DNA of 64,000 nucleotides from CAZYBU01 sp964645775 (lineage in GTDB: Bacteria; Spirochaetota; UBA4802; UBA5550), in NCBI GenBank assembly GCA_964645775.1, contig CAZYBU010000005.1, forward strand, positions 62,001-126,000. Direction: 5' to 3'. Positions 43,635 through 52,059 of this stretch are shown here, in pieces (position 1 is the first letter of the stretch; each line of letters starts with the position of its first letter). The notes below the pieces were generated by a model. It was not told where the DNA came from and made no database searches. It saw nothing but the letters and a program-made list of their open reading frames with translations. The position numbers and the translations under genes are program-made.

Positions 43635-44951
43635 TTATCTGAAGATCGGGAAGGTGGCCCCTCCTTCGGGAAAGACGGCCACCTTCGCATTTTCAGGGAG
43701 TTTCTTCGCCACGAAATCAACAACTTCCTGCGGGGTAAAGTACCGTTTGAAGAACCCAAGGGACGCAACCGCCTCATCTGAAAGTGAGGGAACATAGAAA
43801 TGGAGATCGTGTTCCCTGATCAACTGCATGGAGTAATAATTCAGGAATTTCTGCTCCACATCCAGCCCAGGCCTCACCTTTTCAAGAAAACCGAGTACCC
43901 TTGCAGGTCCCAGTAAACGGAGTATGGTTTTTACCAGCCAGAGGGGTTTCCCTTTCTCCTGCATCGGTATGTCATCCAGTCCCCGGTCAGCCTTGAGGAG
44001 GGCGATAATTTTGCCGCCCGATTTCACGGCGGGGAGGGTGTTCCCGACGCATTTCATCCCCTGTTTGAAATTAATATCCATGGGACTGGAATTCGTTATG
44101 ACCGCGTCCACGGGTCCGTCCAGTATGGCCCCGGCCATCTTCCTGTTCAGTTCCACTGCTTCGCGGTGACAGATAACGGGGTCTCCGGCGAAGGAAGCGG
44201 TGATCTTTTTCTCTTTGTCCAGAACCACGTTAACGCAGAAGATTTTCGCCCTGATCATCTTCGATATCTCCTCCAGATCTACCCTGAAGGAATTTTCGGA
44301 CGGGTCGAGTCCAACCCGGTTATACATATAAGGCGGCTCGGCAAGCATTCCGTGATGGGCGCCGATGGTCCCCGAGGAAGCGACTCCGGGAAGGATGTTC
44401 TTCAGCCCTCCTCCGAATCCCGCCCAGAGATGGGGCTCCACCATGCCGATGAGTATAATCAGGTCCGCCTTTGCAATATTGCTGTTCAGGTAGACAGGCG
44501 TTCCCCGAGTCGTCGTTCCGAAAAATTCGTTCGTCTTCTCGTTAAAGGCGTCATGGTTTTCCCAATGGACCTTTTTCAGATTTTTCTCCCCGATTTTTTC
44601 AGCCATTTCCCTTTCAGTCATGGGAGTATGGATCCCCAGGGCCGGGACCACGGTAATCTTTTTTTGGTCCGCTCCGCCATCATTGAGTTCTTTCAGTATG
44701 TGATGAAAGAAGAGATGGGCCGGTGTGGGACGCGTGTTGTCATCCACGATGATAAGAATATTTTTCCGTCCCAGCTTCATCTTCGAGAGAGGCTTCGCCC
44801 CCGAAGGTTTCTCCAGGGATGCCTTAACAAGCCCGGCTTCTGAACGGCCCGGCGCGGATGGGGCCCCCTCCGGTTCCGGGAAACGGACGTCCCAGGTATC
44901 CGGCAGCTTCATTTCAACGATTTCACCGCCCCAGGGAAGGGATATCTTCAT
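43635..44951 (-). CDS. larA: LarA-like nickel-pincer racemase
   Basis: A 438-aa protein of the lactate racemase family (DUF2088). It keeps the residues that bind the nickel-pincer cofactor in LarA: DDNTRPTP (70-77), H108 in ALGIHTP, H174 in VEPHLWAGFGGG, K184 in GGGLKNILPG and H200. These match the numbering of the known lactobacillus enzyme. The substrate may be lactate or another 2-hydroxy acid; LarA homologues vary. Cofactor-making genes larB, larC and larE are not next to it. GGAGGT precedes the ATG. Confidence 0.9.
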   Translation of the reverse strand: MKISLPWGGEIVEMKLPDTWDVRFPEPEGAPSAPGRSEAGLVKASLEKPSGAKPLSKMKLGRKNILIIVDDNTRPTPAHLFFHHILKELNDGGADQKKITVVPALGIHTPMTEREMAEKIGEKNLKKVHWENHDAFNEKTNEFFGTTTRGTPVYLNSNIAKADLIILIGMVEPHLWAGFGGGLKNILPGVASSGTIGAHHGMLAEPPYMYNRVGLDPSENSFRVDLEEISKMIRAKIFCVNVVLDKEKKITASFAGDPVICHREAVELNRKMAGAILDGPVDAVITNSSPMDINFKQGMKCVGNTLPAVKSGGKIIALLKADRGLDDIPMQEKGKPLWLVKTILRLLGPARVLGFLEKVRPGLDVEQKFLNYYSMQLIREHDLHFYVPSLSDEAVASLGFFKRYFTPQEVVDFVAKKLPENAKVAVFPEGGATFPIFR

Positions 44952-45074
44952 GGCTGACCTCCTGATTCTGAAATGGTAGTATATACCGGGTAAGGCGGTT
45001 GTGCAACGAAAAAATGATTCTCATGATAACAGTATCTGGAAGGGATTTCAGGGATGTGAGAGAGAAGGGAAGAT

Positions 45075-45097
45075 CCGGCCCCGACGGCGGGGCCGGG
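45075..45097 (-). terminator. Hairpin terminator after the beta-lactamase-family gene
   Basis: A GC-rich inverted repeat (CCGGCCCCG / CGGGGCCGG with a 4-nt loop) about 12 nt beyond the gene's stop. On the minus strand it is followed by a pyrimidine-rich run (ATCTTCCCTTCTCTC), so it is a fair but not perfect terminator. Confidence 0.65.
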
Positions 45098-45109
45098 AAT
45101 AGTCGCCGG

Positions 45110-46528
45110 CTAATTTTCTCCGTACCCCAGGCTTTTCAGGACCAGATGGCTGAACTCCTCGATATCCCAGAGGTCGTCATCATGAGTGACTCCGAGGCGT
45201 ACTATGACCAGTTTCTGGTCCGGGAAGATCAAAACATTCTGTCCATTGTGTCCGCTCATTAGGTACATGTTCTCGGGAAGCTTCGGATAGTCCCTGTCGG
45301 AACGATTTTCCGGATCACGGAAGTTAAGCCATGTCTGGGCTCCGTACTGGTCAAGTTTTGCCGCAGGGGCGGGTGTGGTCATATACTCTATCCATTTCCC
45401 GGGAAGTATTTGTTTTCCTTCAACAAAGCCACCTTCAAGCATGAAGAGACCCGTCCTTGCCCAGTCCAGGGCTGTGGCATAGGCGTAGCTTGATCCGACA
45501 TAGGTCCCGGCGGCGTCAGGTTCCAGGAGCATGGATGAGAGATGAAGGGGACGGAAAAACTCTTCTACAATATAGTTCCGCACATCCGGCAGTTTTCCTC
45601 CCAGGGACTCCCTTATCTTGTAGAAAATCATATTTGTTGTTCCGCTGGAGTAATGGAAATGGGTGCCCGGCTGATGAACCAGGGGTTTGTCTGCTGCGTA
45701 TTTCGGTATATCGGCCCGCTCATAGAACATGGTGGTGGCGTCACAGAAGGCTGTGTAACATTCTTCGAACTCGAGACCGCTCGACATGTGCATCATATGG
45801 TCCAGGGTTATCGACTGTCGTGGGTCCTCTTTGCCCCATGTGGGGTATGCCATGGGGGTATCAAGGGAAAGCTTCCCGTCCCGGACCAGGAGACCCGTTA
45901 TCATGCCGGTAAGGGTTTTGGCCATGGACCACCCCAGCAGGGGAGTAGAGCGCCTGATATTGGGGGCGTATCGTTCCGCTATGATTTTACCTTTATAGAC
46001 GACCACCACGGCCTGCGTACGGACCTTTTTATCTTTATAGGGCTCGGAGAAGGCTAAGTCCAGGGCGGAGTCCAGTTTGTTCCGGTCCAGATTGTCCGGT
46101 GTCCTTATCTCTACTCGGTCACCGTGGGGCCAGACTATATCCGGACGTTTCTCCACCTTTAGAAGCGGCCCCGTTACCTGGTCGATAAGTTCTTTCCGGT
46201 TCAAACCGGCCGTATAGGTGCAGCCGTATCCTTCCCGATAGATGGCCGTTTTCTTCTGGAAGAAGCCGAAACCGACGGAGGTGACTTCTTTTTTCTCATA
46301 ATCAATAGAATGGGAAACAACCGCGAAAAGGGGGTGGATCGGGTCGATCTCTTCCTTTATAATGTAATCCGGGTCCCGTCCGGCAAGAAAGACCTGAGAA
46401 CAGATATAACGTGATGAGTATCCCGTTCCTATGGGAAGGGCATTGTAAATATAGTAGACGCCCCCGGTCAGGATAATGAGAAACAGTACCAGAAAGGCAA
46501 TAGCGGTAATCTTTATCGGCTTTTTCAT
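45110..46528 (-). CDS. Serine hydrolase of the beta-lactamase (class C/AmpC-like) family
   Basis: A 472-aa protein anchored by an N-terminal helix (residues 7-28). The C-terminal domain has the class C-type fold motifs: the catalytic SxxK as GWSMAKTL, Tyr in the YSSG region (YxN equivalent), and SGHNGQ for the third motif. The first 130 residues are a family-specific extension. Such enzymes include penicillin-recognising peptidases and esterases, so an antibiotic-resistance role is not implied. GGGGGAAG precedes the ATG. Confidence 0.85.
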   Translation of the reverse strand: MKKPIKITAIAFLVLFLIILTGGVYYIYNALPIGTGYSSRYICSQVFLAGRDPDYIIKEEIDPIHPLFAVVSHSIDYEKKEVTSVGFGFFQKKTAIYREGYGCTYTAGLNRKELIDQVTGPLLKVEKRPDIVWPHGDRVEIRTPDNLDRNKLDSALDLAFSEPYKDKKVRTQAVVVVYKGKIIAERYAPNIRRSTPLLGWSMAKTLTGMITGLLVRDGKLSLDTPMAYPTWGKEDPRQSITLDHMMHMSSGLEFEECYTAFCDATTMFYERADIPKYAADKPLVHQPGTHFHYSSGTTNMIFYKIRESLGGKLPDVRNYIVEEFFRPLHLSSMLLEPDAAGTYVGSSYAYATALDWARTGLFMLEGGFVEGKQILPGKWIEYMTTPAPAAKLDQYGAQTWLNFRDPENRSDRDYPKLPENMYLMSGHNGQNVLIFPDQKLVIVRLGVTHDDDLWDIEEFSHLVLKSLGYGEN

Positions 46529-46756
46529 GGCTTCCCCCTTACTAATGGGGAGAAGTGTATCCTGCCCCGGCCCTCATTACAATTATATTTCGAAATTTGT
46601 TGAAAAAAGGGAAGGGGACCTTCAGAGCATCGATACGGTTATCGCCTTCTGGCACTTTGAACTTGCCGCCCGTGAGTCGGGCCTTTCTGGACAATGGAAA
46701 GGCCTGGAGGGTCATCCACCCCTGGAATAGATCACCACCTGGATGGAGATAGGATA

Positions 46757-46795
46757 AATAAAAGGGGGAAACCCTGCGCGATTCCCCCTTTTATT
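46757..46795. terminator. Bidirectional terminator between flgE and the beta-lactamase-family gene
   Basis: A 14-bp perfect stem (AATAAAAGGGGGAA / TTCCCCCTTTTATT) with an 11-nt loop. It lies 20 nt after the flgE stop and is A/T-rich on both outer flanks, so it can stop transcription from either side. It ends the flagellar block. Confidence 0.88.
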
Positions 46796-46815
46796 CTATG
46801 AGAAAGCTGCTATAG

Positions 46816-48189
46816 TTATCGCTTCAGGTTGAGAAGTTCCTGCAGCATCTGGTCACTGGTGGTGATGGTGCGGGAGTTGGCCTGGAATCCTCTCTGGGTG
46901 ACGATCATGTCCGTGAACTGTTCCGAGAGATCAACGTTCGACATCTCCAGGGCCCCGGCTACGATCTTACCTCTTCCGGCCTGGTTCGCGGGGCCGATGT
47001 TCGGCGCGCCGGAATTGTTGGAGACCTCGAAGATGTTTTCCCCGCTGGCTGTCAGACCCTGAGGATTTGTAAAGACCGCCATGCCCACCTGTCCGATGGC
47101 CTGTTTTGTGCCGTTGGAATAGATACCGGTAATAAGCCCGGTGTCATCGATATTGAAGGACTCCATATATCCCATTCCGAACCCATCCTGCTCCACGGCC
47201 TTGGTGGTCGATTTCGACGAGAACTGGGTGATTCCTTCGATGAGACCGGCGGTCCCCAGATTAAGCCTGACGTCGCGGACTGTGGGGTCACCTTCAATAC
47301 GGTACTGGGCATTCGCGAAAAGCACCCCCTGGTTGACCTGGTCCGGCGTGTTCTCGTCGCCCGCGCTTATGAGCCTTCCGTCCGGGGAGAACCTGAGGTT
47401 TATCCTGGAGGTGGGGTTGGCCTGATTCTCCTGGTTCCCGCCGGCGGGGATATCCAGGGTCATCGGGCCATTGGTGCCCGCGATGGCGGCCGAAGCGGTC
47501 CACTGGTTCTGGCCGGTTTTCCAGAAGGTCATGTTAAGCCTGTGAGTGTCCCCTTTCTGATCGTAAAGATCGATGGTCGTGGTAACGCCGGCCGACGAAC
47601 GCATGGCGGCCGTGGCGTTGGGAGGGACAACCGGGCTCCTTGAGTCCAGGTTGCATTTGTAACGAATGTTCTGGGTCTCCCGGGCTTCGATCTTACTGTA
47701 GATGGGAATGACGATGTCTTCCGTGGCGCCGCTTGGATTGACCACCATCTCTCCCTGGGCGTTACGGTTGGCGGCCCAGCCCTGGACCTTGAGACCGTTG
47801 GCCGGGTTCACAAGGTTGCCGTCCCTGTCCACGTTGAAGGTGCCTGAGCGGGTATAGAACTGTTTGTCTCCGTCCCGCACCATGAAGAAACCGTCTCCGG
47901 AAATGGCCAGGTCGGTCTGGTTTCCCGTGGTCTGGAGGCTGCCCTGGGTGAAGATCTTGTCAATGGACGCGATGGTCATACCGAGTCCCACCTGTTTGGG
48001 ATTTACGCCACCTACGTTCTCCTGCGGTTTGGCCGCTCCGGCAATGGTCTGGGAAAGCATGTCCTGGAACGTGACCCGACTTGCCTTGAAGCCGTAGGTG
48101 TTAACGTTAGATATGTTGTTACCTATTACATCCATCCGGGTCTGATGGTTCTTGAGACCTGATACACCGGAAAAAAGTGAACGCATCAT
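46816..48189 (-). CDS. flgE: Flagellar hook protein FlgE
   Basis: A 457-aa protein that polymerises into the hook joining basal body and filament. The N-terminal rod-type region is FSGVSGLKNHQTRMDVIGNN, the FlgE/F/G core has TGNQTDLAISGDGFFMV, and the C terminus ends in QRGFQANSRTITTSDQML. K166 and C179 (counting from the first ATG; 165/178 from the second) stand 13 residues apart in YSKIE and RYKCNLD, as in the spirochaete hooks that form lysinoalanine cross-links. AGGAG precedes the start. It follows flgD by 21 nt. Confidence 0.97.
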   Translation of the reverse strand: MMRSLFSGVSGLKNHQTRMDVIGNNISNVNTYGFKASRVTFQDMLSQTIAGAAKPQENVGGVNPKQVGLGMTIASIDKIFTQGSLQTTGNQTDLAISGDGFFMVRDGDKQFYTRSGTFNVDRDGNLVNPANGLKVQGWAANRNAQGEMVVNPSGATEDIVIPIYSKIEARETQNIRYKCNLDSRSPVVPPNATAAMRSSAGVTTTIDLYDQKGDTHRLNMTFWKTGQNQWTASAAIAGTNGPMTLDIPAGGNQENQANPTSRINLRFSPDGRLISAGDENTPDQVNQGVLFANAQYRIEGDPTVRDVRLNLGTAGLIEGITQFSSKSTTKAVEQDGFGMGYMESFNIDDTGLITGIYSNGTKQAIGQVGMAVFTNPQGLTASGENIFEVSNNSGAPNIGPANQAGRGKIVAGALEMSNVDLSEQFTDMIVTQRGFQANSRTITTSDQMLQELLNLKR

Positions 48190-48210
48190 AGTGGCTAAAC
48201 TCCTGAATAC

Positions 48211-48708
48211 CTAGTTTTGTATGGTTTTCGAGACGCTTTCCGTCTCTGTCCTGTTTTCTTTTACCGGTTCATGGACCGCGTGAATATCGCTCAGCGAAAC
48301 ATCGTCATTGCCTACCTGGAACCGCATCTGGTTATCGACGAACCGTATCGATGTTACGGTGCCGGATACCCTTCTCTGCTGGGCCGAAAGGTAAGCGTCC
48401 ACCCTCTTTCCGAGAAGTGAGAATCCCTCCATGGAACGGCTGCTCTTGCTGAATTCCTGGAACTGCTCGTTAAGATTGGTCATCTGTTCAAGGGAAGAGA
48501 ACTGGGCCATCTGTGCGATGAATTGCCTGTCTTCCATCGGACGGGTCGGGTCCTGATGCTTCAGCTCCGTGACCAGAAGCTTAAGGAATGAGTCCTTGCC
48601 CAGGGCCTGTTTTTCACCTGCCTGTTGTAGGCCGAGAGACTTGTTGACTCTGTTTGCCTCCTGGCGGGTCTGAAGCATCTCATGGGGGGAAAGTTTCAAT
48701 TGTTCCAT
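48211..48708 (-). CDS. flgD: Flagellar hook capping protein FlgD
   Basis: A 165-aa protein. The conserved N-terminal region is LGKDSFLKLLVTELKHQDPTRPMED, ending in FIAQMAQFSSLEQM (residues 35-75), the FlgD signature. It helps hook subunits assemble at the tip. A short C-terminal beta domain follows. GGAGA precedes the ATG. It lies between fliK (12 nt) and flgE (21 nt). Confidence 0.95.
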   Translation of the reverse strand: MEQLKLSPHEMLQTRQEANRVNKSLGLQQAGEKQALGKDSFLKLLVTELKHQDPTRPMEDRQFIAQMAQFSSLEQMTNLNEQFQEFSKSSRSMEGFSLLGKRVDAYLSAQQRRVSGTVTSIRFVDNQMRFQVGNDDVSLSDIHAVHEPVKENRTETESVSKTIQN

Positions 48709-48720
48709 ACTGTCTGTCTC

Positions 48721-50187
48721 CTATATTACCAGATTGATGGACCCGTCATGGTAGGCCTGGCTGTTCAGATCAAAGGTGTCTGAGGCTTCCATGACATTGT
48801 CCTGCGTAAGACCTTGAATGGCCTCCTCTCTATGTTCACGGGGGAACCGTTCGTGGTTTTCGTTAACATTGACTTCGAACTCACCGACCGTTACCCCTGA
48901 TTCTTCCATTTGTTGACGTATCAGATCCAGGTTTTGCAGAAGGAGATCCCGCGCCTGTCCGGATTCCACCAGGAACCTTCCGTTTATGACGCCCTGCTCC
49001 AAACCGATACTCAGGTTTAACCTGCCCAGTTCCCTGGGATAGAGTCGCACGGAGAAATTCGCGTTCCGGTTGTCTCGAACGCTTACCCTGGCACGGTCAA
49101 GGAGCTGCTGCATCTGGTCACGGAAGCTCTCCCTGGCTCTTTCACTATTTATCCCGGCTGACTGTCTCCGCAGAGACTGTACCTGTTTCATGAATGAATC
49201 GCTGAAGCTCTGGCGGCTTTCGTCACCGTAGCTTTTCTCCCCACTCCCCTTCTCGGCCATCTCCCGGACCATGGTGCCGAGCTGTTCAAGTTCACGGAGG
49301 AGTGCGGAACCGGTGTTCTCGTTCCGTGCCTGGTTCTCTCCCCTTTCGCGGCCGGTCAGGCCGGTGTTCTGCCCTGCATCGGCCAGGCGGCTCCTCTCCT
49401 TCGATATTCGTACCGGGTCTTTTTCCCGGGCGGCCATCTCATCCAGCAGTTCGCGTATCCGGGAAGCAACCTTTCGAATATCTTCTGATCCGGCCTTTTT
49501 GCCTTTGGCTTCAAGGCGGGCAAGAAGGTCGTCTATTTCCGCGAGACTTTTCCGCATCTCCCGGCTCATACCGGCCGACTCAACGCCATCTTTCATTGAG
49601 CCATCGGACTGCCGGGAAAGTTCTTTCAGAAGCAGGGCCGCCTTCTCCATGAGGAGTGAGGTCTCATTGTCTGCCGGTCCATCTGTTCTTTTTGCCTCTC
49701 CCTGCTCCAGGTTTTTCTGAAGCTTTTGTATAAGATCGGAAAGGAAACGAAGAAGATCACCTCTCTCGATTTCATCGGATATTCTGTTTTTGTTCTTTTC
49801 TGAAAGGGACCCGGCTCTCCCGATTTCGGTCTGTTCAAGAACCGGATCATCAGAATTTTCCGCCAGGGCTTTTCGGGCGCCCTTTTCAATCAGGCTGATT
49901 TCTGATCCTTCTTTGTAAGGATCGGTTTCCCTGCCCTCTGGAAGAGCATGGTTTTCAGGTTCCCGAATCTGATCCCTGTTGTTTGTGTCACCGCCGGTCT
50001 CCCGGGACCGTTCATTTTCGAAACGGGCCTTCTCGTTCTCCGCGCGGTCTTCCCTCTTGCCGGCCTGGATGGCTGACTCCAGGGTGTCGTGGAACGAACG
50101 CTCAACCGGTCCTTCCCTCTTCACTACGGAAAGAGAGGGAGCCTCCGCTGATTTTGTTATAATTTCAGGAAACTGAAGCTTGATCAT
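48721..50187 (-). CDS. fliK: Flagellar hook-length control protein FliK
   Basis: A 488-aa protein. The first 330 residues are polar, charged and low in complexity, as in FliK rulers. The C-terminal domain (about 370-450) shows FSVRLYPRELGRLNLSIGLEQGVINGRF, the conserved LxPxxLGxVxVxL hook-length motif. It would measure hook length and switch export specificity. It is the first gene of the fliK-flgD-flgE block. AGGA precedes the ATG. Confidence 0.93.
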   Translation of the reverse strand: MIKLQFPEIITKSAEAPSLSVVKREGPVERSFHDTLESAIQAGKREDRAENEKARFENERSRETGGDTNNRDQIREPENHALPEGRETDPYKEGSEISLIEKGARKALAENSDDPVLEQTEIGRAGSLSEKNKNRISDEIERGDLLRFLSDLIQKLQKNLEQGEAKRTDGPADNETSLLMEKAALLLKELSRQSDGSMKDGVESAGMSREMRKSLAEIDDLLARLEAKGKKAGSEDIRKVASRIRELLDEMAAREKDPVRISKERSRLADAGQNTGLTGRERGENQARNENTGSALLRELEQLGTMVREMAEKGSGEKSYGDESRQSFSDSFMKQVQSLRRQSAGINSERARESFRDQMQQLLDRARVSVRDNRNANFSVRLYPRELGRLNLSIGLEQGVINGRFLVESGQARDLLLQNLDLIRQQMEESGVTVGEFEVNVNENHERFPREHREEAIQGLTQDNVMEASDTFDLNSQAYHDGSINLVI

Positions 50188-50307
50188 TTTGTCCTGCCGT
50201 CCCCTTTATATCACTATTAATTATCGAAAGGGTCGGGATTAATGGTAAGCGCTAAATGATCAGGAAGGGCGCGAGAGGGTCCAATAATGAGAAAAATTAA
50301 TTTTGAT

Positions 50308-50334
50308 GTGACATAATATAAGTACTTATGTCGC
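50308..50334. promoter_or_regulatory. Inverted repeat in the fliK / 50435 divergent region
   Basis: TGTGACATAA and TTATGTCGCA form a 10-bp inverted repeat with one mismatch, separated by 7 nt. It is in an AT-rich region between divergent genes and could be an operator. The protein that would bind is unknown. Confidence 0.4.
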
Positions 50335-50434
50335 ATTAGATCACCTTTTAAGACTTATTGCTCTCATCCCGTATTCTCCTTGACCTTCGGTATGGTATCT
50401 GGATCTTCTGAGTGGAGCAGGATGGGGTTTTGCG

Positions 50435-50914
50435 ATGAGAAGAGACGCGATTCTGAAGAGAGTGGACATATTTTTCATCCTCTTCTTTCTCTATTTCTTC
50501 TGGGCGGCCTGGACGGTCGATATCTGGATGGGACTGGATATAGATCTTCTTTCGACGGGCTGGGAATACCACAGACTTGTCCATGAATACGGGAGAAACG
50601 TTGACCCGGCTTTCCTTGCAAATACCTGTTATTTCCGGTGGTCCGCCCTGGCCAGCGGTCTTCTCTGCGGTCCCCTTTATCCCTTTCTTATCTACGGACT
50701 TGTGCGCAGGCGGAGGTGGGTCATCCTGCCTGGTCGAATATGGGGTGTTCTCATGGCTCTGAACATGACGGTTATCTTTTTCCTTGAGTTTGCCTTTGAG
50801 CCCCATCCTCAACAGCTTGTTCTTTTTATGGCAACCACCGGTCCGTATCTTATTGTGCCCCTTCTTTTTCTCCTTAGGCTTCGACAGCCCCTTGAACCGG
50901 CAGGCACGAGATGA
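50435..50914 (+). CDS. Four-helix membrane protein, function unknown
   Basis: A 159-aa protein with four hydrophobic helices (about residues 11-32, 66-87, 98-118 and 128-148), a charged loop containing TGWEYHRLVHEYGRNVDP, and a short Arg-rich turn. The layout recalls EXPERA-type four-helix proteins, but I cannot confirm that. It overlaps the SpoU-type methyltransferase gene by 4 nt (ATGA), so the two are co-translated. Confidence 0.65.
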   Translation: MRRDAILKRVDIFFILFFLYFFWAAWTVDIWMGLDIDLLSTGWEYHRLVHEYGRNVDPAFLANTCYFRWSALASGLLCGPLYPFLIYGLVRRRRWVILPGRIWGVLMALNMTVIFFLEFAFEPHPQQLVLFMATTGPYLIVPLLFLLRLRQPLEPAGTR

Positions 50915-51387
50915 AGGTTAGTCACCCGGTATCCTGCATCGCTGAGAACATACGGAGTCTCTATAACGTGGGATCACTTTTCCGCACCTGCGACGGAGCC
51001 GGAGTGGAACGGCTCTATCTGTGCGGATACACCGGCTATCCTCCCAGAAAAGAGATATCGAAGACCGCCCTGGGAAGCGAAGAGAGCGTATCCTGGGAAC
51101 GCCACGAAGATGCCCCGGCGCTGACCCGTTCCCTGAAAGGTAAAGGAGTAACACTGGTATGCCTCGAACACACGGAAAAAAGCCGTCCTTTCCGTGAAGT
51201 GGAATGTCCCTTTCCTCTGGCCTTTATCCTCGGTAACGAGGTGGATGGAGTGAGCCCGGTCCTGCAGAATGAAGCGGACATTCATGTTCACATACCTATG
51301 TATGGAATAAAGGAATCTCTGAACGTTTCGGTGGCGGCCGGAATAATTCTCTATCACTTCGTGGAAAGATACCGCTCCTTACTGTAA
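50911..51387 (+). CDS. SpoU/TrmH family RNA methyltransferase
   Basis: A 158-aa SPOUT methyltransferase with the three family motifs: AENIRSLYNVGSLFRTCDGAG (motif 1), FILGNEVDGVSP (motif 2) and IPMYGIKESLNVSVAAGI (motif 3, knotted SAM site). It likely 2'-O-methylates tRNA or rRNA; its size and lack of extra domains resemble TrmL/TrmH-like members. The start overlaps the previous stop by 4 nt. Confidence 0.9.
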   Translation: MKVSHPVSCIAENIRSLYNVGSLFRTCDGAGVERLYLCGYTGYPPRKEISKTALGSEESVSWERHEDAPALTRSLKGKGVTLVCLEHTEKSRPFREVECPFPLAFILGNEVDGVSPVLQNEADIHVHIPMYGIKESLNVSVAAGIILYHFVERYRSLL

Positions 51388-51491
51388 TCGGGAACCTTTC
51401 TGAGATACGGTTACCCCTTCTGGCCGACCTGTTTTGCGGTTGACGTCTCTCCTTGCGTGAATAGATCATTCAGGCAGGTTTACCCGGAAAG

Positions 51492-52049
51492 GTGACAGGT
51501 TCGCGTATTTTAAGACAAGCTTTTACAGGGAGGCAGATTCTGGGTTTTACAAGAAAAGATTCCGTATTGAAGATTGCCGGCGGTCTTGTGGCTCTACTGG
51601 GGCTTTTTCTCCTTGTCCTGGGCGTGGCCATGTATATAGACCCGGAACCGGCCGACCGCCAGACCGCCGTGGCCATAGGGGTCCTCTCTCTCATTTTTCT
51701 GGTACCGGGAGGGTTGATGTACCGGGCCGGTAGAAGGGCGGCCCGGAGAGAACGTAACGTGGAAGAGATCGCCCAACTGGCCCGTACCTGGAGGCGTGTT
51801 GGCATTGATGAGCTTTCCGGAGAAACCGGTCTGACGAAACGGGAGGTCTATTCCCTCCTGGCCGAGGCTCAGGCCCGGGGGCTTGTTACAGGTCACCTGG
51901 ACAGGGGAACCAGCGAGTTCTTTACAGAAGAATCGATGGACGAACAGCTTATGGTCAGGTTCTGCATGTTCTGCGGGGCGCCCCTTGATGGTTCCTATCT
52001 TAAGGGGGAGACCGTGGTCTGTCCTAACTGCGGAAGCGTGATCTCCTGA
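51492..52049 (+). CDS. Membrane protein with winged-helix-like region and zinc ribbon
   Basis: An unrecognised 185-aa protein. Two membrane helices (about residues 27-47 and 60-77) are followed by a basic stretch, a winged-helix-like segment (residues 88-130, VGIDELSGETGLTKREVYSLLAEAQARG) and a C-terminal zinc ribbon (CMFCG at about 157-161 and CPNCG at 178-182). The GTG start at 51492 is uncertain; GGAAAGG lies very close to it. It ends 11 nt before the convergent flgF gene. Confidence 0.62.
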   Translation: MTGSRILRQAFTGRQILGFTRKDSVLKIAGGLVALLGLFLLVLGVAMYIDPEPADRQTAVAIGVLSLIFLVPGGLMYRAGRRAARRERNVEEIAQLARTWRRVGIDELSGETGLTKREVYSLLAEAQARGLVTGHLDRGTSEFFTEESMDEQLMVRFCMFCGAPLDGSYLKGETVVCPNCGSVIS

Positions 52050-52059
52050 TCATTCAGGC

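Noticed and set aside
45110..46528. An antibiotic-resistance beta-lactamase
   Set aside because: The fold motifs are present, but the long family-specific N terminus, the genomic setting and the lack of a resistance context fit a housekeeping peptidase or esterase better.
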